NCBI RefSeq assembly: GCF_009759665.1
Contig: NZ_WQNE01000043.1
Coordinates: forward strand, 1 to 50,571
Length of the DNA: 50,571 bases
Direction: 5' to 3'
Source of the DNA: Bradyrhizobium cajani
Lineage (GTDB): Bacteria > Pseudomonadota > Alphaproteobacteria > Rhizobiales > Xanthobacteraceae
How positions within the stretch are numbered: position 1 is the stretch's first letter; each line of letters begins with the position of its first letter. Made by a program: the position numbers and the translations under genes. The notes under the pieces are model-generated. The model saw only the letters and a program-made list of their open reading frames with translations, did not search any database and was not told the DNA's origin. Shown piece after piece: positions 17,382 through 26,100 of this stretch.

Positions 17382-18305
17382 TTACTTCTTGCCGCTCGCC
17401 GCCGCGACCTCGGCCGCGAAGTCGCTTTCCTGCTTTTCGATTCCCTCGCCGAGAGCATAGCGCACAAAGCCGGCGATCTTCACAGGCCCGCCGACCTTGC
17501 CCTCGGCCTCCTTCACCGCCTGCGCCACCGACTTGCCGGTGTCGTGGATGAAGGCCTGCTCGAGCAGGCAGACTTCCTTGTAGTAGGTCTTGAGGCCGGA
17601 TTCGACGATCTTCTCGATCACGTTCTCGGCCTTGCCCTGCTGACGATATTTGTCGGCGAGCACGTCCTTTTCGCGCTTGACGACCGCCGGATCGAGACCG
17701 GACGGATCGAGCGCGAGCGGGTTGGCGGCCGCGACATGCATCGCGATCTGGCGGCCGAGCGCTGCGAGCTCGTCGGCCTTGCCCGGCGATTCCAGCGCCA
17801 CGATCACGCCCATCTTGCCGGCGCCGTCGATGACGGCACCGTGGACGTAGCTCGACACCACGCCCTGCTTCACTTCAAGCTGGGCGGCGCGGCGCAGCGT
17901 CATGTTCTCGCCGATGGTGGCGATCGCATCATTGATGGCGGTTTCGATCGTGACGTCGCCGACCTTGGCGGCCTTGATCTTCTCGACGTCGGCGCCGGCG
18001 TCGAACGCGACCTGGGCGATCATCTTGACCAGGCCCTGGAACTGACCGTTGCGCGCGACGAAGTCGGTCTCGGAGTTGACCTCGACCACGACGCCCTTGG
18101 TGCCCTTGGTGAGCGCGCCGATCAGGCCTTCTGCCGCGACGCGGCCGGACTTCTTGGCGGCCTTCGACAGGCCCTTCTTGCGCAGCCAGTCCTGCGCCGC
18201 TTCCATGTTGCCGTCGTTTTCGGTCAGCGCGGCCTTGCAGTCCATCATGCCTGCGCCGGTGGACTCGCGCAGATCCTTGACCATCGCAGCTGTGATCGTT
18301 GCCAT
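17382..18305 (-). CDS. tsf: Translation elongation factor Ts
   Basis: EF-Ts exchanges GDP on EF-Tu. The 307-residue protein begins ATITAAMVKDLRESTGAG, a standard N-terminal UBA-like domain with GMMDCKAAL, followed by two core subdomains and a lysine-rich end (AAASGKK). The start at 18305 fits the family; the open frame upstream of it has no similarity. It lies 137 bases after rpsB, with a hairpin between. Confidence 0.96.
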   Translation of the reverse strand: MATITAAMVKDLRESTGAGMMDCKAALTENDGNMEAAQDWLRKKGLSKAAKKSGRVAAEGLIGALTKGTKGVVVEVNSETDFVARNGQFQGLVKMIAQVAFDAGADVEKIKAAKVGDVTIETAINDAIATIGENMTLRRAAQLEVKQGVVSSYVHGAVIDGAGKMGVIVALESPGKADELAALGRQIAMHVAAANPLALDPSGLDPAVVKREKDVLADKYRQQGKAENVIEKIVESGLKTYYKEVCLLEQAFIHDTGKSVAQAVKEAEGKVGGPVKIAGFVRYALGEGIEKQESDFAAEVAAASGKK

Positions 18306-18402
18306 CGTTGAAAATCCTTCTTGCCTGCCGGTTCGCCGCGGCGCGGCTCCAATCGCCCCGCCGCGGTCCATCTCAGGAATTCGCGTCAACTGAATGAAAT
18401 GG

Positions 18403-18424
18403 TGGCCGGACTTGTATCCGGCCA
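18403..18424 (-). terminator. Attenuator-like hairpin between rpsB and tsf
   Basis: TGGCCGGA (18403-18410) pairs perfectly with TCCGGCCA (18417-18424) around six bases, 18 bases after the rpsB stop. On the - strand it is followed by CCATTTCATT, a loose T-rich stretch. This could be a partial terminator that sets a ratio of S2 to EF-Ts. Confidence 0.45.
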
Positions 18425-18442
18425 ACCCATCGCTCGTTTTGA

Positions 18443-19438
18443 CTATTCCGCTTCCGCGGTCAGCGCCTTGGCCTTGGCCACCCACGCATCGGCGCGGCTC
18501 GGCAGACCGACCTCTTCGCCGATCGTGTGCGCGGTGGCGTGGTCGAGCTCGGCAAGCTGCCAGTAGTGGAAGATGCCGAGGTCGTTGAACTTCTTCTCGA
18601 TCGCACCCGACACGCCCGGGAGCTTCTTGAGGTCGTCGGCGGTGCCGCGCGGACCGGCAAGGCCCTGGAAGCCGCTCGACGAGGCAGCCGGCAGCTCTTC
18701 GGCGAGCGGACGAGCCGATGCACCGATGTCGATGCCCGAATCGCCCTGGGCGCGCGAGATGCCGTCGATCGCCGCACGCGCGATGAGATCGCAGTACAGC
18801 GAAATGGCGCGGCCGGCGTCGTCATTGCCCGGCACCACATAGGTGATGCCCTTCGGGTCCGAATTGGTGTCGACGATCGCAGCGACCGGGATGTTGAGCC
18901 GCTGGGCTTCCTGGATCGCGATGTCTTCCTTGTTGGTGTCGATCACGAAGATCAGGTCGGGCAGACCGCCCATGTCCTTGATGCCACCGAGCGAGCGGTC
19001 GAGCTTGTCGCGCTCGCGCTGAAGCGTCAGGCGCTCCTTCTTCGTGTAGGAATTGGCTTCGCCGCCGGAGAGCACGTCGTCGAGGTGACGCAGGCGCTTG
19101 ATCGAGGCCGAGATCGTCTTCCAGTTGGTCAGCGTGCCGCCGAGCCAGCGCGAATTGACGAAATACTGCGCGCAGCGCTTGGCAGCGTCCGCGACGCCGT
19201 CCTGCGCCTGGCGCTTGGTGCCGACGAACAGGATGCGGCCGCCCTTGGCCACCGTGTCGCTGACGGCCTGGAGGGCCTGGTGCAGCATCGGCACGGTCTG
19301 GGCGAGATCGACGATGTGGATGTTGTTACGGGTGCCGAAAATGAACGGGGCCATTTTCGGATTCCAGCGGTGAGACTGGTGACCAAAGTGCACGCCAGCT
19401 TCGAGCAGCTGACGCATGGTGAAGTCGGGTAGCGCCAT
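18443..19438 (-). CDS. rpsB: 30S ribosomal protein S2 with C-terminal extension
   Basis: Ribosomal protein S2 is 331 residues here, about 90 longer than E. coli S2. The core has ALPDFTMRQLLEAGVHFGH at the start and FVGTKRQAQ and RWLGGTLTNW further on. The extra C-terminal part (from about residue 235) contains a linker and a helix-hairpin-helix-like segment (DDLKKLPGVSGAIEKKFND), seen in other rhizobial S2 proteins. The ATG at 19438 has a GGAG site ten bases upstream. A promoter candidate lies about 115 bases upstream. Confidence 0.95.
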   Translation of the reverse strand: MALPDFTMRQLLEAGVHFGHQSHRWNPKMAPFIFGTRNNIHIVDLAQTVPMLHQALQAVSDTVAKGGRILFVGTKRQAQDGVADAAKRCAQYFVNSRWLGGTLTNWKTISASIKRLRHLDDVLSGGEANSYTKKERLTLQRERDKLDRSLGGIKDMGGLPDLIFVIDTNKEDIAIQEAQRLNIPVAAIVDTNSDPKGITYVVPGNDDAGRAISLYCDLIARAAIDGISRAQGDSGIDIGASARPLAEELPAASSSGFQGLAGPRGTADDLKKLPGVSGAIEKKFNDLGIFHYWQLAELDHATAHTIGEEVGLPSRADAWVAKAKALTAEAE

Positions 19439-19551
19439 CGTTATAATTCTCCGGTTGGTTCCTCCGGAAACGTGTGAGCAAAACGGAGCGTTCTCGCCCC
19501 GGCTGCCACCGGACGGCCTTGTGAGCCATGTTTCCGTGTGAGATGGCGCGC

Positions 19552-19579
19552 TATATAGCGCCATTTCGGCCAGAAGCAA
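19552..19579 (-). promoter_or_regulatory. Promoter candidate for rpsB-tsf
   Basis: On the - strand TTGCTT (19574-19579) is separated by 16 bases from TATATA (19552-19557). The -10 element lies inside a perfect 14-bp palindrome, GCGCTATATAGCGC (19548-19561), which could also be an operator. Transcription would start near 19545, leaving a leader of about 107 bases before rpsB. Confidence 0.45.
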
Positions 19580-19585
19580 GGAAAT

Positions 19586-19631
19586 AAGGGCCTTTCGGGG
19601 GCGGTTTTCGCCCGCGAGAGGCCCCTTCCGT
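19586..19631 (-). terminator. Probable intrinsic terminator of the caspase-fold gene
   Basis: A long imperfect GC-rich stem (arms about 19586-19603 and 19609-19628, with inner GGGCG/CGCCC) lies about 40 bases beyond the stop of the caspase-like gene. On the - strand it runs into TTATTTCC. It separates that gene from the rpsB promoter. Confidence 0.5.
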
Positions 19632-19669
19632 AAAGACCACGCTCCCCCCTGGCACTTCCTGGCACTTGG

Positions 19670-22192
19670 CTAGCATTTGGGCTGGTTGGGCGGACACTTC
19701 TTGGGCGCTGGCGCAGCCGGGTGGTGCGGCGGAGGTGCCGCCGGACGCGGCGGAGGTGGTGGCGCGACCGCCATCCGGGGCGGCGGTGCCGGTGCCGGCC
19801 GGGCGACCGGCGGCGGAGGCGGCGGCGCGGGCCGAGCCATCGGCGGCGGTGCCGGCCGGGCCATGGGCGGAGGCGCCGGCCGCGCGACTGCAACCGGTGG
19901 GGCCGGTCGTGGCGGTGGAGGAGCAGCCACCCTTGGCGGCGGCGCCGAGACCCGCGGCGGAGGCGGCGGTGTGGGCCGCGCCACGGCCTGAGGGTGCGGT
20001 GGCGGTGCGGCCGGTCTTGCCGCCTGCGGCGGGGCCGGCGGCAGATGCTGCGGTCTGATCGGCTCGCGTGCAGCCGACGGCGGCGGCACGATGGGTCTTC
20101 CGGCGGCCCCCGCAGGCGTGCCGGGCGCGCCAGCCCGCGGCGGCGTCGAACCAGCCGGCTCGCGGGTTGCGGATTTGGCGCGATCGGCGGGTCCGGTCCC
20201 GGGTGGTGTCTGGGCCACCGGTGGCTTGGGCGGCTGGCCGGGCGCAGCGGCCGGGTTTGTCGCGGTGGGCGCAGCGGTCACCGGAGCGGCGGCCGTTGGT
20301 GCCCCCGGACGCGCCGGCAGCGTCGTGCCGGGCGCCGCAGTCGTCGGTGCCCCCGGATGAATCGGCGGTGTCGCGCCGGGTGCGGTTGCGGCCGGCGCGG
20401 GCCTGCCGCCCGGCAGAGGCCCTGCCCCCGCCGGCGGCGTCGGCGGACCGCCACGGGCGCCGGGGACCGGCAGCGTGTTGGCCTCGGGCAGCCTGGCCTG
20501 TGGCGCAGCGGATGGCGCTGCGGTCGGCGCGACATTCGCCGGCGCGACCGGAGGCGCCCCCGGCCTTGCTGTCGGCTGGACCGTCGCGCTCGGCGGCATC
20601 GGCGCCTTGCCTTGCTGGATCAGGGCGGCGCGCTGCATCACCGCCTGCGGCACGGCCGGCGCCACCGGGTTGGCACGGCCGGCTACCGCCGGCGCCAGAT
20701 TACCCGGTCCGACAGCCCCTGCTCCCACCCCCGCCGGCGGGGGCGCTGGCGGGCGGTTGATCACCGTGTTGATGACCGTGGTGTTGTGGATGTTCTGGTA
20801 AATGATGTTGTTGGGCGGCGGTGCGACATAGAGCGGCGGCCGGCAATAGACCGGGATCGGCACGAACACCGGCTGCGGCAGCACGAACAGGCCGACCACC
20901 GGCAGCGGCGGCGGCAGCACGACGAAATCCGGCGGCGGCGGCGGCAGATAATACACCGGCGGCGGCGGTGGCGGCGCGAAGCCGAAATCAGGATCGCTGA
21001 AATACAGCACCGGACGGTCGACATAGACCACCTCCTCCGGAGGCGGCGGCGGCACGTCGTAATCGATCATCGCAAAGGTCGGCGGCGGCTCGGCCGGCGC
21101 GGTGAGGATTGCGAGGCGCCGGCGCGCATCGGCCGCATGCGGGCCGCGCGGATAGCGGCGCAGGTACGACCAATACGCTTCGGGCGTGTCGGTCCGGTAG
21201 GTCCGCCGCCAGGTGATCGCCTCGCGCCGCGCCGCGACGATCGCCATCACGCGCTTGGCAAGCGGATCGCCGGGATAGGCCGCGAGAAATTCCTCATAGG
21301 CCGGCAGCGTGTCGCGTTCGAGCGCGGCGGCATAGGCATCCTGCACGCCGAGATCGCGGATCGGCTTGTTGCGGATCGCGGCGACCTGATCGGGGGCGGC
21401 TTCCGGCGGCGGCGCGTCGGGCCCGCGCTCGAAGAACGAGAACTGGGCCGATATCTTCTGCTCGTTCCAGGGCACCTGCGCGCCCTTGCTGGCCTCGTTG
21501 ACGCGCAGGCGGACGCGGTCGAACACCTCGGGCAGCGGCAGGCCGCCGGTGCGGATCATCTCGGCGAGCGACTGCGCATAGATGCCGTAGGGGCCCGGCT
21601 CTTCCGGCGCGACGGTGCCGGGCGCCGCGTTGAAGGCGATCAGCATGTTCGCCTCGGGCTCGACCAGCGCGAGCCCGCTCGCGATCGGCTGGCCGCCCTC
21701 GATGAAGGGCTGCGCGCGGGCTGCATCGAGCACGACGATATTCGCCTTCAGCGGGATGGCGGCGAGCTGGCGAATATAGTCGCTGATGCGCAAGGCCTCG
21801 GTCGGGACGTCGGTGTCGCGGGTGATGTTGGAATCGACCGGAATGAAATAGTTCTCGCCGGCAAGCTGGATGCCGTAGCCGCCGAGATAGATCATCGCCA
21901 CGGTGCCGGGCCCGGAGGCCTGCGCCTTCTGGATGAAATCGCGAAAGCTCTTGCGCAGCGTGTCGCCGTCGAGATCGCGCGCGCCGACGACGTCGAAGCC
22001 CGCCGCCTGGAGCGTCTGCGCGATCAGGCCGGCATCGTTCGCGGTCGTCGCCAGCGGCGACTTGGCATAGGCGCCGTTGCCGACCACGAGCGCGATGCGC
22101 TTCTCTTGCTGCTGGGCGCGGGCCGGGTTTGGCCCCGCGGCAAGGACGAGGATCGGCAGAAGGCAGATGAAGACTCTGAACGTCCCACGCAT
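19670..22192 (-). CDS. Secreted caspase-fold protein lacking catalytic residues, with long Pro-rich tail
   Basis: An 840-residue protein with a signal peptide (cleavage near ARA, residue 26), a caspase/metacaspase (peptidase C14) domain at about 31-270, an alpha-helical repeat-like region at about 285-380, and a Pro/Ala-rich tail from about 385 to the end. The fold is clear (RIALVVGNGAYAKSPL, ANDAGLIAQTL, ENYFIPVD). The catalytic His position is Tyr106 (YLGGYG where active enzymes have GHG), and the catalytic Cys is Ala158 (LDAAR where active enzymes have DAC). Both dyad residues are therefore missing and proteolysis is unlikely. The tail ends in KKCPPNQPKC. A scaffold or envelope-spanning role is possible, but I do not know its function. 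Confidence 0.85.
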   Translation of the reverse strand: MRGTFRVFICLLPILVLAAGPNPARAQQQEKRIALVVGNGAYAKSPLATTANDAGLIAQTLQAAGFDVVGARDLDGDTLRKSFRDFIQKAQASGPGTVAMIYLGGYGIQLAGENYFIPVDSNITRDTDVPTEALRISDYIRQLAAIPLKANIVVLDAARAQPFIEGGQPIASGLALVEPEANMLIAFNAAPGTVAPEEPGPYGIYAQSLAEMIRTGGLPLPEVFDRVRLRVNEASKGAQVPWNEQKISAQFSFFERGPDAPPPEAAPDQVAAIRNKPIRDLGVQDAYAAALERDTLPAYEEFLAAYPGDPLAKRVMAIVAARREAITWRRTYRTDTPEAYWSYLRRYPRGPHAADARRRLAILTAPAEPPPTFAMIDYDVPPPPPEEVVYVDRPVLYFSDPDFGFAPPPPPPVYYLPPPPPDFVVLPPPLPVVGLFVLPQPVFVPIPVYCRPPLYVAPPPNNIIYQNIHNTTVINTVINRPPAPPPAGVGAGAVGPGNLAPAVAGRANPVAPAVPQAVMQRAALIQQGKAPMPPSATVQPTARPGAPPVAPANVAPTAAPSAAPQARLPEANTLPVPGARGGPPTPPAGAGPLPGGRPAPAATAPGATPPIHPGAPTTAAPGTTLPARPGAPTAAAPVTAAPTATNPAAAPGQPPKPPVAQTPPGTGPADRAKSATREPAGSTPPRAGAPGTPAGAAGRPIVPPPSAAREPIRPQHLPPAPPQAARPAAPPPHPQAVARPTPPPPPRVSAPPPRVAAPPPPRPAPPVAVARPAPPPMARPAPPPMARPAPPPPPPVARPAPAPPPRMAVAPPPPPRPAAPPPHHPAAPAPKKCPPNQPKC
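19778..19885 (-). repeat. Tandem ARPAPPPM-type coding repeat
   Basis: Within the Pro-rich tail of the caspase-fold protein (residues about 770-805), the octapeptide ARPAPPPM occurs twice, followed by two lengthened variants. The DNA is a GC-rich near-tandem repeat, prone to slippage, so length may vary between strains. Confidence 0.6.
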
Positions 22193-22324
22193 GGCTTGCT
22201 TGCCCGTTATTGTTGTTGAGCTTGCTGCCGCGCATCAGACGCGCGGCCAGCTGAACGGCGCTTGAACGAAAGGCTGGGATTGAGGCGGTGGCATGGCCGG
22301 GTCGCTGCCGACGTCAGCTCCGCG

Positions 22325-23065
22325 TCAGCCCTGCGCGATCAGGTCGACCGTTCCCGTCGTGAGCCGGTAGATGCCGCCGACGACCTTCAGCTTGCCCTGC
22401 TCTACCGCCGCATTGAGGATTGGCGCCGCCGACTTTAGCTTCGCGACGTTGTCGATCACGTTCTGCCGGATGGCCTTGCTGAGCACATCCCCGCCTTGCT
22501 GCATCGCAGCCTTTGCGGCAGGCGCGATCGCATCGACCAGCGAAGGGATGTGTCCCGGCGGCGGCTTGTCGTCCTTGATCGCCTTCAGCGTCGCATCGAC
22601 TGCGCCGCAGGCATCATGGCCGAGCACGAGGATCAGCGGCGCGCCGAGCACGGCAACTGCATATTCCATGCTGGCAATGGTCTCGATGCCGGCGAAATTT
22701 CCGGCGACGCGGCAGACGAACAGATCACCCCGGCCGGCGTCGAAGGCATATTCCGGCGCGATGCGCGAATCGGCGCAGCTCAGCACGGCCGCGAACGGGT
22801 TCTGTCCGCCGACGAGGGCTTCACGCTCGTGCTTGAAATCGTGGCGCCGCGCCACGCCGTCGACGTAGCGCGCATTACCGTCCATCAACCGCTTCAATGC
22901 AGCATCAGGCGACAGCACGTTCTGCGGTTTTGGCGGTGCCTTGGTTTCCTTGGCGAAGGCCGCGCCGCCGAGGGCCAAGCCTACGGCGGAAGCGGCGAAC
23001 AGCATGGCGGTACGCCGTGACGGCACGATCTCATGCTGTAGAGATTGAGAGCATTTGTCGCACAT
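22325..23065 (-). CDS. Exported beta-class carbonic anhydrase
   Basis: Carbonic anhydrase interconverts CO2 and bicarbonate. This 246-residue beta-class protein has all zinc and active-site residues: Cys97, Asp99 and Arg101 in CADSR, and His150 and Cys153 in HDAC. The N terminus has a twin-arginine-like signal (SRR at 16-18, then a hydrophobic stretch ending AAFA), so it is probably folded with zinc in the cytoplasm and exported by Tat. A strong GGGAGGA site five bases upstream fixes the ATG at 23065 and excludes a 47-codon upstream extension. Cysteines at positions 2 and 5 precede the signal. Confidence 0.9.
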   Translation of the reverse strand: MCDKCSQSLQHEIVPSRRTAMLFAASAVGLALGGAAFAKETKAPPKPQNVLSPDAALKRLMDGNARYVDGVARRHDFKHEREALVGGQNPFAAVLSCADSRIAPEYAFDAGRGDLFVCRVAGNFAGIETIASMEYAVAVLGAPLILVLGHDACGAVDATLKAIKDDKPPPGHIPSLVDAIAPAAKAAMQQGGDVLSKAIRQNVIDNVAKLKSAAPILNAAVEQGKLKVVGGIYRLTTGTVDLIAQG

Positions 23066-23189
23066 CTGTTCCTCCCGGCGCCACGGACCGACAGTATCGC
23101 CGCGATCATAGCCGCGATGAGATGGCGAAACCACAACATCTGCAGCGCCGGACGCCCAGGCCGGACCTCGCCGTGTTCGCGGCGCTCGA

Positions 23190-26100
23190 TCAGAGCTGCT
23201 GCACATCCACGACGCCGGCGACCGCCTTGATGGCGCCGGCGATCTGCGGCGAGACCTTGAAGCGGCCGGGCAGCTTCATCTCGACCTCGGTCTCGAGGTC
23301 GAGCATCATAACCAGCGAGACCTCGCCGTCGCCGTTGGAGCGCGGCGCGGTGGCGGGACTGCCGATCTTTGGCGCAGCGCCGTTCGCGGATGCCATCTCT
23401 GGTCCGGCAAGGCGCTTGGCGATCGACTCGAGCGGCTTGGTGTCGCGCAGGAAGATGCGCAGGCCCTTCTGCGTCTTGGCGGCGGCGTCATCCAGCGGCT
23501 CGGCATGCAGCACGCGGGCGCGGACGTCCTCGCCCTGCAGCTCGGCGCCGAGCTGGAGCAGCACGGCCGCACCCGGCTCCAGCACGTCGCGATACTGCGC
23601 AAGGCCCTCGGAGAACAGCACCGCCTCGAAGTGGCCCGTGGGATCGGAAAGCCCCATGATGCCCATCTTGTTGCCGGTCTTGGTGCGCCGCTCCATGCGC
23701 GAGACCACGGTCGCCGCGACCTTGCCGGCGGTGGCGCCGGTCTTCACCGCGCGCGAGAACTCGGCCCAGGACTGCACCCGCAGCCGCTTCAGCACGGTGG
23801 CGTAATCGTCGAGCGGATGGCCCGACAGGAAGAAGCCGATCGCGTCGTATTCGCGGCGCAGCCGCTCAGCCGGCAGCCACGGCTCGACCTGCGGCAGCAT
23901 GATCGTCGGTGCGTCGGCCGATGAGCCGAACATGTCGTTCTGGCCGATGGTTGCGGCTTCGTGCGCGCGCTGGCAGGCGGCGAGGATCGAGTCGGCGCCG
24001 GCGAAGACGCGGGCCCGGTTCGGCTCCAGCGTGTCGAAGGCACCCGCGGCGGCGAGGCTTTCGATGATGCGCTTGTTGATCGCGCGCGGCGACACCCGCG
24101 CGGCGAAGTCGGCGAGCGAGGTGAACAGGCCGTTCTTGGTCCGCTCTGCGATGATCTGGTCGATCGCCTGGATGCCGACGCCCTTCAGCGCCGCGAGCGC
24201 GTAGTAGATCGTCTTCTCGCCGACCTCGAAGGTCGCTCCGGACCGGTTGATGTTCGGCGGCTCGACCTTGATGCCGAGACGCTGCGCCTCGGAGCGGAAT
24301 TCGGAGAGCTTGTCGGTATTGTTCAGATCGAGCGTCATCGACGCCGCGATGAACTCGACCGGATAATGCGCCTTCATGTAGGCGGTGTGGTAGGACACCA
24401 GCGCATAGGCCGCCGCGTGGCTCTTGTTGAAGCCGTAGTCGGCGAACTTCGCCAGCAGTTCGAAGATGGTCTCGGCCTGCCCCTTCGGCACGCCGTTCTT
24501 CACCGCGCCCGCGACGAAGATGTCGCGCTGCTTGTCCATCTCGGCGCGGATCTTCTTGCCCATGGCGCGGCGCAGGAGGTCGGCGTCGCCGAGCGAATAG
24601 CCCGACATCACCTGCGCGATCTGCATCACCTGTTCCTGGTAGATGATGACGCCGAAGGTCTCCTTGAGGATCGGCTCCAGCACCGGATGCAGATATTCCG
24701 GCTCCTCGTCGCCGTGCTTGCGGGCGCAATAGGTCGGGATGTTCGCCATCGGGCCCGGACGGTAGAGCGCGACCAGCGCGATGATGTCCTCGAAACGGTC
24801 GGGGCGCATGTCGACCAGCGCGCGCCGCATGCCCTGGCTTTCAACCTGGAACACGCCGACCACCTCGCCGCGCGCCAGCATCTGGTAGCTTTCGGCATCG
24901 TCGATCGGCAGTGTCGCGAGATCGACATGGATGTCGCGCGGCTTGAGCAGTTTGCACGCGACGTCGAGCACGGTCAGCGTCTTGAGGCCGAGGAAGTCGA
25001 ACTTGACGAGGCCGGCCGGCTCGACCCATTTCATGTTGAACTGGGTCACCGGCATGTCGGATTTGGGATCGCGATACATCGGCACGAGTTCGCTCAGGGG
25101 GCGATCGCCGATCACGATGCCGGCCGCGTGCGTCGAGGCGTGCCGCGTCAGCCCTTCGAGGCGCTGGGCGATGTCGAAGGCGCGCGCCACCACCGGATCC
25201 TCGTCGCGGAAGGCCTGAAGTTTCGGCTCGCTCTCGATCGCCGCCGCCAGCGTGACCGGCGCGGCCGGATTCTGCGGCACCAGCTTGGTCAGCTTGTCGA
25301 CCTGGCCATAGGGCATTTGCAGCACGCGACCGACGTCGCGCAGCACGCCGCGCGCCTGCAGCGTACCGAAGGTGATGATCTGCGCCACCTGGTCGCGGCC
25401 ATAGCGCTCCTGGACGTACTTGATCACCTCGCCGCGGCGGTCCTGGCAGAAGTCGATATCGAAGTCCGGCATCGAGACGCGTTCCGGATTGAGGAAGCGC
25501 TCGAACAGCAGGCCGAACTTGATCGGGTCGAGGTCGGTGATGGTCAGCGCCCAGGCGACCAGCGAGCCTGCGCCGGAGCCGCGGCCCGGCCCGACCGGAA
25601 TCCCTTGCGACTTCGCCCATTTGATGAAGTCCGACACGATCAGGAAGTAGCCCGCGTACTTCATGCGCATGATGACGTCGAGCTCGAACGCCAGACGCTT
25701 GTTGTAGTCCTCTTCCGTCGTGCCCTGCGACAGGCCATGCACGCGCAGACGGTTGGCGAGCCCCTCCTCCGCCTGCCGCTTCAGTTCGGCGGCCTCGACC
25801 GCGGCGGCGTCCGAGCTCGCCGCGGCGCCGACGGTGAAGAACGGCAGGATCGGCTTGCGCGTCATCGGGCGGAACGAGCAGCGCTCGGCGATCTCGACCG
25901 TCGAGGCCAGCGCCTCCGGAATGTCGGCAAACAGCAGCGCCATCTCGGCGCGGGTCTTGAAGCGGTGATCGGGCGTGAGCTGCTCGCGATCGGTCTCGGC
26001 GATCAGCCGCCCGCCGGCGATGCAGAGCAGCGCGTCATGCGCCTCGTAATCGTCGGTCGCGGCGAAATACGGCTCGTTGGTCGCGACCAGCGGCAGGCCC

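Noticed and set aside
19690..20760. GC-rich repetitive DNA that could suggest a CRISPR or tandem array
   Set aside because: It is coding low-complexity Pro/Ala sequence with no constant repeat-spacer pattern.
19721..22219. Long + strand Arg-rich frame of 832 codons
   Set aside because: Mirror of the Pro-rich caspase-fold gene; Arg-rich runs come from reading CCG/GGC repeats on the other strand.
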